Shown: positions 16,225 to 25,699, numbered from the stretch's first letter. The stretch: DNA of 64,000 nt from CAILUG01 sp903844415 (GCA_947477655.1 CANJTS010000007.1:62001-126000); one strand, 5' to 3'. Notes: generated by a model not told the origin, from the letters alone. Translations and numbers: made by a program.

Positions 16225-17346
16225 TCAAAGCAACGCAAGGTTATCCCGATGGATCATTTCAGGATCGCCGTCATAGCCAAGAATGGCAATAATTTGCTCA
16301 CTAGACTTGCCAAGTAATTTGCTAGCTTCGGTATAGTCATAGTTGACCAGACCATGTGCAATGTTTCGGCCCGCTTCATCCTGACAGACCACAAGGTCAC
16401 CGCGTTTAAAATAACCCTGTACTGACTTGATACCGACTGGTAATAAACTTTTTCCTGCGTCCTGCAGTACTCTGACTGCACCTGCGTCCAAAGTCATTAT
16501 CCCGCAGACTTGCAAATGACTGGCCAGCCATTGTTTGCGCGCAGCGACAGGTTGTTTGTCCGCTAATAGTAGTGTGCCTAAAATTTCCCCTCTTTGAAGC
16601 GCATTAAGGACGTCTGGATTACTTCCATGCACAATGCAGGTGGCGGTTCCGGAACGAGAAGCCAGTCTGGCAGCACGAATTTTGGTCAACATCCCACCTT
16701 TTCCAAATGCTCCGCTACCGCCAGCAACAGCCATTAACATCTCGTCGTGGCTGTTCGCCTCGTGGATCAGCTTTGCTTGAGTATTACTACGGGGATCGGC
16801 ATCAAATACTCCTTCTTGGTCTGTAAGAATCACCAGCACATCGGCATTGATGAGGTTGGCAACCAAACCCGCTAGAGTATCGTTGTCTCCGAAGCAGATT
16901 TCGTCGGTAACTACAGTGTCATTTTCGTTAATCACCGGAATGACATGCATATCAAGTAAAGCTCGCAAAGTACTGCGTGCATTTAAATAACGTTTTCGGT
17001 TTGAAAGATCATCATGAGTCAGCAAAATTTGTGCTGTATGTTTGCCAAATTTTTTAAACTGGGACTCATAGGCTTGAATCAATCCCATCTGGCCAACAGC
17101 AGCTGCGGCCTGTTGCTGGTGAATGGCGGTTGGCCGACCAGTTAAACCAAGACGGCGCACACCCTCCGCAACCGCCCCTGATGAGACTAAGACCACATCT
17201 AGCCCCTGATCCTGTAACTCACAAATCTGTTTGCCCCACAGAGCTATACTTTCCAGATTTAGCCCTTTGCCATTATCAGTCAGCAGAGAACTGCCAATTT
17301 TAATGACCCATGTTTTGGCGTTTTTTAAAATTTCTCTGTTGTTCAT
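16225..17346 (-). CDS. proB: Glutamate 5-kinase
   Basis: First step of proline synthesis: ATP-dependent phosphorylation of glutamate. The amino-acid-kinase domain (about residues 1-255) begins WVIKIGSSLLTDNGKGL and has LVSSGAVAEGVRRL, VINENDTVVTDEICFGDND and GSGAFGKGGMLTKIRAA. A C-terminal PUA domain follows (about 275-370: GAVRVLQDAGKSLLPVG, GDLVVCQDEAGR). The start is the ATG at 17346; a TTG lies 12 bases upstream. It is the last gene of the rplU-rpmA-obgE-proB run, 32 bases after obgE. The lysine- and proline-binding C-terminal part suggests normal feedback control. Confidence 0.96.
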   Translation of the reverse strand: MNNREILKNAKTWVIKIGSSLLTDNGKGLNLESIALWGKQICELQDQGLDVVLVSSGAVAEGVRRLGLTGRPTAIHQQQAAAAVGQMGLIQAYESQFKKFGKHTAQILLTHDDLSNRKRYLNARSTLRALLDMHVIPVINENDTVVTDEICFGDNDTLAGLVANLINADVLVILTDQEGVFDADPRSNTQAKLIHEANSHDEMLMAVAGGSGAFGKGGMLTKIRAARLASRSGTATCIVHGSNPDVLNALQRGEILGTLLLADKQPVAARKQWLASHLQVCGIMTLDAGAVRVLQDAGKSLLPVGIKSVQGYFKRGDLVVCQDEAGRNIAHGLVNYDYTEASKLLGKSSEQIIAILGYDGDPEMIHRDNLALL

Positions 17347-17378
17347 CACTGGCTGCAATCGGTATTTTCCAAGGAAAT

Positions 17379-18563
17379 TTATTCTTTTACGTATTCAACT
17401 TCCACATCGAAATCATCATCGGCAAACGGTTCACCCTGGTGTCGCTCTCTCCACAGGGCTCTTGCTCGGTCTACACTTTGCCGAATTTCATATTCCATTT
17501 GTTCCTGCAATCTAGTTTCAGCAGTACGCCATTCTTCATCTTCAATCCACAGGCGGTTTTTCTCTGCAACTACAGGCATCAGTGCTTCGCATAACTCTCG
17601 AGTCCCTTCTCGTGTAACAGCGGAAATGAAAAAAATACGACCCGACCACTGTAAAGTATTTTTTATATATTCTTGCAAATCAGATCTCTGTTCTTCTGGA
17701 ATCAAATCCTTTTTATTAAGTATCAGCCAACGTTCACGTCCTGCCAGCACTGCACTGAACTGCTCTAGTTCGCGAATAATTACTGCTGCAGCAGCAGCAG
17801 GATCACCTTGATCTATCGGCGCCACATCAACCAAATGTAATAACACTCGAGTACGTGCCAAATGCTTAAGAAAGCGAATTCCAAGCCCTGCCCCCCCAGA
17901 AGCACCTTCAATTAAACCAGGAATATCCGCCATGACAAAACTGCTGTCATCATCGACGCGTACAACTCCGAGATTGGGTACTAGAGTGGTAAAAGGGTAA
18001 TCAGCAACTTTGGGACGCGCAGAAGAAACTGCAACTATAAGTGAAGATTTGCCGGCATTGGGTAGCCCAAGCAACCCCACGTCTGCCACAACTTTTAATT
18101 GCAGCTGTAAACGTCGTATCTCACCAGGTTTACCACTGGTGATCTTGCGGGGACTACGGTTGATACTGGATTTAAATCTGGTATTTCCAAGACCTCTGCG
18201 ACCACCTTGGGCAACCAATAATCGTTGCCCTTGAGTGACCAGGTCGCCCAAAAATTCCTGCGTATCAGCTTCGTAAATACTGGTACCTACCGGAACTCTG
18301 ACAATAAGATCAACCCCTGTAGCGCCGGTCGAGTTGCCTTTGCGGCCAGACTCTCCACCCTGGGCGCGATAACGCGGCTGATAACGAAAGTCGACGAGTG
18401 TATTAAGTCCATTATCCGCAACAAGGTAGATACTGCCACCATCACCACCATCACCACCGTCAGGACCACCACGCTCGATGAATTTTTCGCGATGAAAATT
18501 CATGCAACCATTGCCGCCCTTACCCGCTTCTACAATTATTTCCGCTTCATCTACAAATTTCAT
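17379..18563 (-). CDS. obgE: Obg-family GTPase (ObgE/CgtA)
   Basis: Essential GTPase in 50S ribosome maturation and stress response. The Obg domain (about 1-158) is glycine rich: AGKGGNGCMNFHREKF, RGGPDGGDGGDGGS. The G domain (about 160-330) has G1 GLPNAGKSSL, G3 DIPGLIEG and G4 NKKD. The C-terminal tail ends DDFDVEVEYVKE, acidic as in gammaproteobacteria. 394 residues is typical. It sits 80 bases after rpmA, behind a terminator, so it relies on read-through or its own promoter. Confidence 0.97.
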   Translation of the reverse strand: MKFVDEAEIIVEAGKGGNGCMNFHREKFIERGGPDGGDGGDGGSIYLVADNGLNTLVDFRYQPRYRAQGGESGRKGNSTGATGVDLIVRVPVGTSIYEADTQEFLGDLVTQGQRLLVAQGGRRGLGNTRFKSSINRSPRKITSGKPGEIRRLQLQLKVVADVGLLGLPNAGKSSLIVAVSSARPKVADYPFTTLVPNLGVVRVDDDSSFVMADIPGLIEGASGGAGLGIRFLKHLARTRVLLHLVDVAPIDQGDPAAAAAVIIRELEQFSAVLAGRERWLILNKKDLIPEEQRSDLQEYIKNTLQWSGRIFFISAVTREGTRELCEALMPVVAEKNRLWIEDEEWRTAETRLQEQMEYEIRQSVDRARALWRERHQGEPFADDDFDVEVEYVKE

Positions 18564-18589
18564 GGCAGAAGTGTCTGTCTATCCCTAAA

Positions 18590-18618
18590 AAAAAGCCCTG
18601 TGTGTAACAGGGCTTTTA
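18590..18618 (-). terminator. Terminator after rpmA
   Basis: Stem AAAAGCCCTG (18591-18600) and CAGGGCTTTT (18608-18617) with loop TGTGTAA. Read on the minus strand it ends in eight T residues, so it should end or attenuate the rplU-rpmA transcript before obgE. Confidence 0.88.
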
Positions 18619-18643
18619 TAATTATTTTAACTGGTGAACTTGC

Positions 18644-18916
18644 TTAGGAGTTAGCTGCCTCTGCAACCTCAATATTGACGTAAGTACGATTATTGGGCCC
18701 TTTTATTTGAAACCTGACCTGACCTGTAGCTTTGGCAAACAATGTGTGGTCTTTACCGCAACCTACGTTTTCACCGGGGTGAAACTTAGTACCACGCTGC
18801 CGCACAATGATGTTGCCTGCCAGCACTAATTCACCACCAAAACGCTTTACACCCAAACGTTTGGAATGGGAATCGCGACCATTAGTGGTACTACCACCTG
18901 CTTTCTTATGAGCCAT
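18644..18916 (-). CDS. rpmA: 50S ribosomal protein L27
   Basis: Large-subunit protein whose N-terminus reaches the peptidyl transferase centre. 90 residues; starts MAHKKAGGSTTNGRDSHSKR and continues LGVKRFGGE and RQRGTKFHPGENVGCGKDHT, all diagnostic. No N-terminal extension needing cleavage is present. It lies 52 bases after rplU, as in nearly all bacteria. Confidence 0.98.
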   Translation of the reverse strand: MAHKKAGGSTTNGRDSHSKRLGVKRFGGELVLAGNIIVRQRGTKFHPGENVGCGKDHTLFAKATGQVRFQIKGPNNRTYVNIEVAEAANS

Positions 18917-18968
18917 GTTCTACTCCTGCTGCCAATGTTTCGACTTTAAGCGAAACAATGAAAATTAA

Positions 18969-19280
18969 TTATGCATTGATGCCGGTAATTCTGACTTCAG
19001 TAAACCACTGTCTGTGGCCCTGTTGCTTGCGATAATGCTTACGGCGTCGAAATTTGATGATGGTGACCTTGTCAGCTCTACCATGGTTTAACACTTCAGC
19101 TGTAACTGTGGCAGTGGATATATAAGGAGCACCAATTGACACATCGGCACCCTCACCCACCATCAGAACTTTGTCAAAACTGACACTGTCCCCTGTTGCA
19201 ACTTCAATTTTTTCCAATTTCAACACTTCGCCTGTGGTTACGCGATGCTGTTTTCCACCACTTAATATTACTGCGTACAT
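18969..19280 (-). CDS. rplU: 50S ribosomal protein L21
   Basis: Large-subunit protein binding 23S rRNA, 103 residues. It starts MYAVILSGGKQHRVTTGEVLKLEKIE and contains the signature KFRRRKHYRKQQGHRQ followed by VRITGINA. First gene of the rplU-rpmA transcript, with its own upstream promoter. Confidence 0.98.
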   Translation of the reverse strand: MYAVILSGGKQHRVTTGEVLKLEKIEVATGDSVSFDKVLMVGEGADVSIGAPYISTATVTAEVLNHGRADKVTIIKFRRRKHYRKQQGHRQWFTEVRITGINA

Positions 19281-19617
19281 AACTGTGCTCCGGAAGCCGC
19301 CTGCTGAATCTGTTAACCAGAAATGGCTACATTTGGCTTTAATTCAATACCTTGGCTGAATCTAATTTCTGTTGCTGCCTACAACAAATAAAATGTGTAT
19401 AGGCCAGCTCTTGAAGGGCGGCGATTGTACGGGATAGGCACCGACTTACGCAACCTCCCCCTCCTTTTTTTTGATATTTGGGAGTATGGGGGGCTACCCA
19501 CCCCCACCTCATTGAACTACCACGCTTCTGGCAGTAGCATGCGAAGCCGCAAATTCAGATGTTGTACGCCCATTTGCCTAACAGCTAGATAATATTCAAC
19601 AAGTGCTTAGAGTACCC
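19281..19617. other. Divergent rplU/ispB intergenic region
   Basis: Holds the rplU promoter on the minus strand. On the plus strand a pyrimidine tract (CCTCCCCCTCC plus eight T, 19455-19473) is followed by runs of G and C (GGGGGG then CCCCC, about 19487-19507) that could fold as a hairpin. No open frame is supported. The ispB promoter was not identified with confidence. Confidence 0.5.
19424..19453 (-). promoter_or_regulatory. Candidate sigma-70 promoter of rplU-rpmA
   Basis: On the minus strand TTGCGT (19448-19453), an 18-base spacer and TACAAT (19424-19429), then CGCCGCC, a GC-rich discriminator like those of ribosomal protein genes. The predicted leader is about 135 nucleotides. Confidence 0.5.
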
Positions 19618-20583
19618 ATGGTCAACCATATACATCAAATTGTGGCCGATGATTTTGCCGCTCTTAATCATAAAGTAGTGACGCAGTTACATTCACAAGT
19701 ACCGTTGATTGAGAGTATTGGTCAATACATAATTGAAGCCGGTGGCAAACGGATGCGACCCGTGCTGGTATTACTATGCTCTAAAGCCCTGAATTACCAA
19801 GGCCAACAGCATATAGATCTAGCCACTGTTATTGAATTTTTACACACCGCCACTTTATTACACGACGATGTGGTGGATATGTCCGAAATGCGACGCGGCC
19901 GGCCTACGGCCAATGTTCGCTGGGATAACCCTTCTAGTGTTCTAGTGGGTGATTTCATTTATTCCCGCGCTTTCCAACTACTTGTACAAATTGGAAACAT
20001 GCAGATCATGGATGTTATGGCCACTACCACAAACAAAATATCGGAAGGCGAAGTCCTGCAACTTGTGCATCAACATAATCCCGCTACTACTGAAATGGAA
20101 TATTTGGAAGTTATCCGTAACAAAACTGCCATCCTGTTTGCAGCTGGTTGTAGCACCGCCGCAATACTTGCGGGCGCTCCCCCTAGCGTACAGGAACAAC
20201 TGCACAATTTTGGACTGGAAGTAGGTATGGCGTTTCAGTTAATAGATGACGTACTTGATTACAGTGGAAATTCTGCAGAACTTGGTAAAAATGTTGGTGA
20301 CGATCTCGCAGAGGGCAAACCTACACTGCCTTTGATCTACGCCATGCAAAACAGCAGTAAAGTGGATCAAACATTGATTAAAACTGCAATTGAACATGGT
20401 GGACTGTCTCACCTACACGAAATTATAGCCACAGTAAAAAATTCCGGCGCATTGGCATACACCAGGCGCTTAGCAGAACAACGAATTGAAATCGCAATAA
20501 GCGGCTTATCAGCAATACCCGACTCTATTTTTCGCAAAGGGCTCGAACAAGTTGCTGATGCTGCACTCAATCGCAGCAGCTAG
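19618..20583 (+). CDS. ispB: Octaprenyl/polyprenyl diphosphate synthase
   Basis: Makes the long all-trans polyprenyl side chain of ubiquinone from farnesyl diphosphate and IPP. The first aspartate-rich motif is LLHDDVVDMSEMRRGRPT and the second is LIDDVLDYSG, with GGKRMRPVLVLL before the first. The residues upstream of the first motif (ATL) are small, consistent with a long product. The start is the ATG at 19618; an in-frame GTG lies 15 bases upstream. 321 residues is usual. It lies opposite rplU, its standard neighbour. Confidence 0.95.
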   Translation: MVNHIHQIVADDFAALNHKVVTQLHSQVPLIESIGQYIIEAGGKRMRPVLVLLCSKALNYQGQQHIDLATVIEFLHTATLLHDDVVDMSEMRRGRPTANVRWDNPSSVLVGDFIYSRAFQLLVQIGNMQIMDVMATTTNKISEGEVLQLVHQHNPATTEMEYLEVIRNKTAILFAAGCSTAAILAGAPPSVQEQLHNFGLEVGMAFQLIDDVLDYSGNSAELGKNVGDDLAEGKPTLPLIYAMQNSSKVDQTLIKTAIEHGGLSHLHEIIATVKNSGALAYTRRLAEQRIEIAISGLSAIPDSIFRKGLEQVADAALNRSS

Positions 20584-20685
20584 TGAATCTCTTGCAAGAA
20601 CAAGTCCAGACAACCAACCAAGTCATGCCAATTTAGCAGCGATTTGCTTGTATTCTTGATACCCGTTCATTTTCGGAACAATAAC

Positions 20686-21630
20686 ATGATAAAAAAAATT
20701 ATTTTCGGAGTGCTCCTTGTAATTATAGTCAGCACTGGAACAGGATATTTCTATTTTGATTACAGAGCCCGGACAGCGATCAATGCTTATATCGACAAAT
20801 TAGTAGCCAGTGGTAGTTACGAGGCAATGGATTATGAAGATTTGCGGATCCGGCCTAATGGTGACATAAGCATAACTAATTTGCGCATTGTTACTGCTGA
20901 TGCCTTGATAGTCTTGCAGAAAATTGAGCTTTCAAATTTGGATTTTACTCATCCAATTCCTAGAACATTACAAATGAGTGTTTCAGGATTAAGTTTTCCT
21001 GATGGACTGCCCGCTATTGCAGATGCGGCTATGGGGCGCTATTTGCAATCTTTGCTTGTGGGAGCCAACTTACCCATAAAGATGTCTTATAAATATATCT
21101 ATACGCCGGAAAATTCCTATGAGGTGGATTCAAATATAAGTATCAGTCTCGCCAAGGCCTTCACTTTGAATGCAAAAGGGATCATGCGTAATGTCGATCT
21201 GGAAGCGCTTTTGGGCAACACCAGCCTAGATTCTGATCCTGCGCTAGTTCAAATGGCATGGCTGCAGAAACTAGCCGCTGCAGAAATTCCTGCCACCCAC
21301 TGGGATCTCAAAGATGAAGGAATGGTAGCGGCGCTGATTGGAGTTGCAGCTGAAAACAGTGGTCAAACTTCAGAAGCAGTGCGTGCAAGTCTAATCTCCC
21401 AAGTACGCAATTTATATTTGTTCTTGCCTCAAACTACACAAAGCATTGCCATGTCCACTGGCGTTCATTTGGCAGCTTTTCTGGAAGGTGGAAAAACACT
21501 TTCGCTCGGACTCACCCCGAAACACGAAGGTAACATCAAACTATTGCAGCAAGAAATTATGGGGGCTGTATTTACCGGTGATTTTACAAAAGTTGCTGAT
21601 TTATTGGGCCTAGAAATAACAGCTGAGTAA
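20686..21630 (+). CDS. Membrane-anchored protein of unknown function
   Basis: A 314-residue protein with one N-terminal membrane helix (IIFGVLLVIIVSTGTGYFYF) and a large domain outside the cytoplasm. The segment ITNLRIVTADALIVLQKIELSNLDF followed by short beta stretches resembles AsmA- or YdgA-like periplasmic lipid-related domains, but the match is only by general pattern. An internal helical region is rich in Ala and Leu. It follows ispB by about 100 bases on the same strand. The ATG at 20686 is chosen because it starts just before the membrane helix. Function unknown. Confidence 0.6.
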   Translation: MIKKIIFGVLLVIIVSTGTGYFYFDYRARTAINAYIDKLVASGSYEAMDYEDLRIRPNGDISITNLRIVTADALIVLQKIELSNLDFTHPIPRTLQMSVSGLSFPDGLPAIADAAMGRYLQSLLVGANLPIKMSYKYIYTPENSYEVDSNISISLAKAFTLNAKGIMRNVDLEALLGNTSLDSDPALVQMAWLQKLAAAEIPATHWDLKDEGMVAALIGVAAENSGQTSEAVRASLISQVRNLYLFLPQTTQSIAMSTGVHLAAFLEGGKTLSLGLTPKHEGNIKLLQQEIMGAVFTGDFTKVADLLGLEITAE

Positions 21631-21686
21631 AATCAGATACGCGTAAAGGAATCGAACTCCTTCCCCGTTGAAAAATAGGATGCCAA

Positions 21687-22883
21687 TTATAATTCCACTG
21701 GTTCTATCAGCAAAAGTGCGCCATTCTCTTCTTCGGTCAATACATATATCAAACCATCAGGTCCCTGTTGTACATCGCGGATTCGTTGTTTGAGATCACC
21801 CAACAACCACTCCCGTTTCTGCTCCCCATTTTCATTAAATTCAATTCGTTCCACATGGCCAGTACCGGGCATACGAGCTGTCATCAGACTGCCAACAAAC
21901 AAATCATTTTGCCACTGCGGAAATTTGTTGCCTGTGTAAAACATCATGCCAGTGGTAGCGATGGAAGGGACCCAAAATAATTCAGGCTGCAGCATACCTT
22001 CTTGCCACGGCACAGTTGAAACTCGAGAACCGTCATAATCACGACCGTACGACACAACTGGCCAGCCATAATTACCCCCCTTCTGGATAATATTAATTTC
22101 GTCACCACCCTGCGGGCCGTGCTCACTCGCCCACAATTCACCGGTTACAGGATGAAACACTATCCCTTCAATGGCACGATGACCAATAGACCAAATCTCA
22201 GGCAGATATCCTGCAATACCTACGAAAGGATTATCAGTAGGAATGGAGCCGTCATCGTTCAGGCGTAATAATTTACTGATGTCACTCATAGTATTTTGCG
22301 GATTTACAAAATCGCGACGAAACGGCGATGACATGAAAAGAGTACCATCGGGTGCAAAACGCAACCGAGAGCCGTGTCCACCAGCCTGATCACCCCAAGC
22401 ATCAGCCACGAATACATCTTCCACATTAGTCAATTCAGTTTCCGCTTCATTCAAACGCCCACGGCCCATTACTGTTGTAGCGTTGTAGGTAGCCCCAGCA
22501 GAAAGAGCGCCATCTTTGGCGTAAGTAAAATACACTAGGCGATTGGTGGCAAAATCGGGGTGCAAGACCAAATCCATAAAACCTCCCCCAGCGGCCACTG
22601 TGACTTTTGGTGCACCTGGCAATGGTTTTTGATCCAGAACCCCATCTCGAATAATCCGTAACTGGCCGCTTTTTTCAGCAACAAGAATGTTGCCATTGGG
22701 CAAGATGGCCATACCCCAAGGGTTTTTGATACCTGAGACCAGAACCGACACCTTTATTTTTGATGCGGGTGAATAGGTATCGTAAAACCAAGGACCATCT
22801 TCCAATGCAAAGTCTTGCGAGCGCGCCGAAACACTCAACACAATCCCACTCAAAATCAGTAATAGATTTTTAATGCATGACAT
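21687..22883 (-). CDS. PQQ-dependent sugar (sorbosone/glucose-type) dehydrogenase homologue
   Basis: A secreted six-bladed beta-propeller of the soluble glucose/sorbosone dehydrogenase family (YliI/Asd type). It has a signal peptide (through LSVSARSQ) and then KNPWGMAILPNGNILVAEKSG, MDLVLHPDFATNRLVYFTY, GGHGSRLRFAPDG, EIWSIGHRAIEGIVF and WASEHGPQGGDEIN, which are standard blade signatures. The GHR and EHGPQGGDE motifs hold the usual PQQ and calcium ligands. 398 residues is typical. The gene converges on the 20686 gene and stands alone. The natural sugar substrate is not known. Confidence 0.88.
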   Translation of the reverse strand: MSCIKNLLLILSGIVLSVSARSQDFALEDGPWFYDTYSPASKIKVSVLVSGIKNPWGMAILPNGNILVAEKSGQLRIIRDGVLDQKPLPGAPKVTVAAGGGFMDLVLHPDFATNRLVYFTYAKDGALSAGATYNATTVMGRGRLNEAETELTNVEDVFVADAWGDQAGGHGSRLRFAPDGTLFMSSPFRRDFVNPQNTMSDISKLLRLNDDGSIPTDNPFVGIAGYLPEIWSIGHRAIEGIVFHPVTGELWASEHGPQGGDEINIIQKGGNYGWPVVSYGRDYDGSRVSTVPWQEGMLQPELFWVPSIATTGMMFYTGNKFPQWQNDLFVGSLMTARMPGTGHVERIEFNENGEQKREWLLGDLKQRIRDVQQGPDGLIYVLTEEENGALLLIEPVEL

Positions 22884-23018
22884 GACTTATCACCTTTTTT
22901 GATTTAATTATTTCCCAGATATAAAACAGAAAAAACACAAAACGAACATGAAACCCAATAGCATGCCTAATGAACTGCTGACTAAAAATCAGCAGAGGAT
23001 TTCAATCAACTGACAATA

Positions 23019-23903
23019 CTAGTACATCCAACGTCGCACAACTCTTTTGTACCAGAGTATGAATCCGGTAATAAACATGATTGCTGGTAACAACCCAAGA
23101 AATATCCACAATATATTGGCCCAAAAAAGACCTCGAAAACGACCAAAATGCAGATCAATCAATAATAACAAGAACCCGTCAGGTCGTTCGAAATCATTTA
23201 GGTCTTTATCAATCCAGTCGATTAAAAAATCGAATGGCTCTGGGTAGGCAAAATAAATAGCTGTCAAACCCCAGGCGAACATCAGTGTCAGTGACAGGAA
23301 TCCGAGCAAATTGTGTAACTGCCAATTGAAACCTCGTGTGCTGTTACGTTTGATTAACAAACCATCTTTCCAGCGCCTGCTACCCTGCCACCACAAGACC
23401 AAACCTGAAAAGGTAAAAATCAAAAAAATTACGCCACCCCAACCATTTATTTTACGACCCTGGCGCCCCATCAGAAGATCATCATGCAAACTGGTCAACC
23501 ATTCTATGCTTGCTACCTGCCATGGATAACTAGGACCCAGATCCTCACCACTGAACTGATCAAAAAAATGGGGTATCTCTTTCCCATCCTGCTTTAACAT
23601 AACGTAAGTCGCACGCCCGGTTCGAGTGGATGGAACTGTCATTACCACTTCGTAATCACGGTAAACCTCGGCAACCCTAGCCTGTAACGCAGCATCCTTG
23701 AGCTCTATTCCTGAAGTGGTTTCAACTTCACTTGCTATAAACCAGCGACTGATCTGCGGGCGTAATACGATGGCACTGCCACTGACACTTATCATCAATA
23801 CATACAGACCCATGCCGATCCCTAGCCATAGGTGAATCTGGAATAACAATCGCCTGAACCAATGTGTTGCAGGTGCATGCAACCAGCGTTGCCAACTAGT
23901 CAT
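23019..23903 (-). CDS. PepSY-associated membrane protein
   Basis: A 294-residue inner-membrane protein of the PepSY TM family, linked to ferric iron reduction or siderophore handling in some members. Helix 1 is in FQIHLWLGIGMGLYVLMISVSG, helix 2 WGGVIFLIFTFSGLVLWW, helix 3 in LLGFLSLTLMFAWGLTAIYFA, helix 4 FWANILWIFLGLLPAIMF. The His in HLWLG, NLHNLLG-like LHNLLGF and LHDDLLMGRQGRKINGWGG are family signatures. Two periplasmic PepSY-like segments lie between helices. It may act with the TonB receptors coded elsewhere, but no direct link is visible here. Confidence 0.82.
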   Translation of the reverse strand: MTSWQRWLHAPATHWFRRLLFQIHLWLGIGMGLYVLMISVSGSAIVLRPQISRWFIASEVETTSGIELKDAALQARVAEVYRDYEVVMTVPSTRTGRATYVMLKQDGKEIPHFFDQFSGEDLGPSYPWQVASIEWLTSLHDDLLMGRQGRKINGWGGVIFLIFTFSGLVLWWQGSRRWKDGLLIKRNSTRGFNWQLHNLLGFLSLTLMFAWGLTAIYFAYPEPFDFLIDWIDKDLNDFERPDGFLLLLIDLHFGRFRGLFWANILWIFLGLLPAIMFITGFILWYKRVVRRWMY

Positions 23904-23975
23904 GAGTATTGCCGAAAATACATTTCATCTTTGTGGTCACACTTGTCATTGATGCAAAGGCTATAGTTTTCACCT

Positions 23976-24473
23976 TCAAAGCACCCGCAATGATCTGCGC
24001 CAATACCGCAACAAGACAAACACCAATGGCCACAGCAAAGCACTTGATATCGAAGATACTACAAACATCAGATTTTGTGGCGTATTCTGACTCGTTGCTG
24101 TTTGTACCCAAAAAATTAATAATTGCTGTGAACCAATCAACATCAAAATGGTTAAGCACTGCTGCAATGGAGTAAACATCCGCATACGCTGGTAAAGATT
24201 TAGAGCGATATACGTGATAAAGATTAAAGCAATGGCATTTAGTCCTAGCAAAGAACCGTCAAGCACATCCATTGCAATCCCTATAATCCACGCTGTTATC
24301 AAACCAATCCGATGCGGCAGAGCTATTACCCAATAAATCAAGACTAGCGCAACCCATTCCGGTCTCCACACTTCCAGCCAATCAGGTAGCGGGATAATTC
24401 CCAACACAAAGGCGAGCACAATACTGACAACAATAACCCAGCCACCTTTTTGTTTGCCACCCACAAAAGCCAT
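23976..24473 (-). CDS. mreD: Rod-shape-determining membrane protein MreD
   Basis: Five to six-helix membrane protein of the elongasome. 165 residues, nearly all hydrophobic. It has RPEWVALVLIYWVIALPHRIG and GIAMDVLDGSLLGLNAIAL, the second being the diagnostic MreD signature. Its ATG overlaps the mreC stop (TAATG), so translation is coupled. The order mreB-mreC-mreD is intact. Confidence 0.94.
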   Translation of the reverse strand: MAFVGGKQKGGWVIVVSIVLAFVLGIIPLPDWLEVWRPEWVALVLIYWVIALPHRIGLITAWIIGIAMDVLDGSLLGLNAIALIFITYIALNLYQRMRMFTPLQQCLTILMLIGSQQLLIFWVQTATSQNTPQNLMFVVSSISSALLWPLVFVLLRYWRRSLRVL

Positions 24474-25564
24474 TAGTCAGCTCCTCCATCTTGTAACAGG
24501 ATCTCAGCTTCAGTTAAGGGTTGGGACAAAATTGCGGAAGAACTCGTTGTTAATTCAGAAGTTGCAGTTGTAGATTCCTGCGGCACTGCTTGTAAAGGTG
24601 TGATTTGAGTAACATCAACGACAGCTCTTGCAGCAGAGTCTAGCAAAACAGAAGCTGGTTCCTGATTTAAGACAGGGTCAACTGGCTGTGCTGTTGCTGT
24701 CACTTCAGGAGCAGTTGCCGGAGTTTCAACAGAAGCTTGAGCTGGCTCAAGCACAATTTCTGCGTTTGTCGCATCCGCAAGTGAGACAGATGTTCTGTTT
24801 TCAAACACCAGTAATAAATTACGACTGCGATCTATCTGGGCTGCGGGCGCAACCACAACACCCGAAAAAGGTTGGCCTGGATCATTGCTAATGCTGTTGA
24901 CCACACCCACTGGATAACCCTCCGGAAAACGTTGGCCAAGTCCCGAAGTAACCAACACATCCCCAACTTGAATATCGGCTGTATTGGGCATGTTATTGAG
25001 AGTGAGTAAATGCAGGTTATCGCTAGTTCCTGCCGCAATCGCACGAATGCCATTGCGGTTAATCTGCACAGGGGTGGCACTTTGGGGATCAGTAATGAGC
25101 AAAACCCAACTGGTTAGTGGCGCCACTTCAACTACCTGCCCCATCAGCCCATAAGCATCCAAAACTGGTTGTCCCACATAAACTCCTTCTGATTCGCCCT
25201 TGTTAATCAGTACACGTTTGGTGAAAGGGTCTGACGATTCCCCTATTAGCTGGGTTCTCACCACCCGCTCATCAACAATGGAGGAAGCCTGCAATAGTTC
25301 ATTAAGGCGGCGGTTTTCTACAGTGAGGTGTTCCAATTTTTGTAATTGATATTGTTGCAGCAAGATTTGCTCTTGCAGGCGCACATTTTCTGTCTGTAAT
25401 TGATGGCGGGTTTGAAACAGGCTGCCCATGGCACTCACGCCTTGACCGGGCAATTCTGCAAGGTAATGCACAGGTGTTATAACCAGTGTTACGTAATATC
25501 TGAGCTGCGACAAATAATTAAACCGACTGTCGGCAAACATCAGAATCAGCGACAACAGGGCCAA
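24473..25564 (-). CDS. mreC: Rod-shape-determining protein MreC
   Basis: Periplasmic scaffold of the elongasome, anchored by one N-terminal helix. The visible layout is the helix LIGLALLSLILMFADSRF, a coiled coil (LQTENVRLQEQILLQQYQLQKLEHL), and the double beta-barrel (GLMGQVVEVAPLTSWVLLITDPQSATPV). The last 80 or so residues are a low-complexity Ala/Thr/Val/Glu/Pro tail (VETPATAPEVTATAQP). The start is a puzzle. Homologues start about 18 residues earlier, and that part is readable here (IKSLFTQNTSQGYRLIG) but carries no ATG, GTG or TTG. The listed start is the first in-frame TTG; ATC at 25613-25615 is another candidate. Confidence 0.9.
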   Translation of the reverse strand: MALLSLILMFADSRFNYLSQLRYYVTLVITPVHYLAELPGQGVSAMGSLFQTRHQLQTENVRLQEQILLQQYQLQKLEHLTVENRRLNELLQASSIVDERVVRTQLIGESSDPFTKRVLINKGESEGVYVGQPVLDAYGLMGQVVEVAPLTSWVLLITDPQSATPVQINRNGIRAIAAGTSDNLHLLTLNNMPNTADIQVGDVLVTSGLGQRFPEGYPVGVVNSISNDPGQPFSGVVVAPAAQIDRSRNLLLVFENRTSVSLADATNAEIVLEPAQASVETPATAPEVTATAQPVDPVLNQEPASVLLDSAARAVVDVTQITPLQAVPQESTTATSELTTSSSAILSQPLTEAEILLQDGGAD

Positions 25565-25699
25565 ACCTATCAGCCGATAGCCTTGAGAAGTGTTTTGGGT
25601 GAATAGAGACTTGATGGTCGATTTCCCAAGTAAAGGCCTGTTATCAATTTTGTCTTATTCAACCGGCATGATAACAAGCGTGCTTTAGCAGGTTTGTTA

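Noticed and set aside
17231..17594. Two overlapping plus-strand open frames across proB and obgE
   Set aside because: Both are antisense to conserved genes and have no recognisable domain or ribosome-binding site.
23896..24175. Small open frames on both strands near the mreD 3' end
   Set aside because: They overlap mreD or run into the PepSY gene and look like chance frames.
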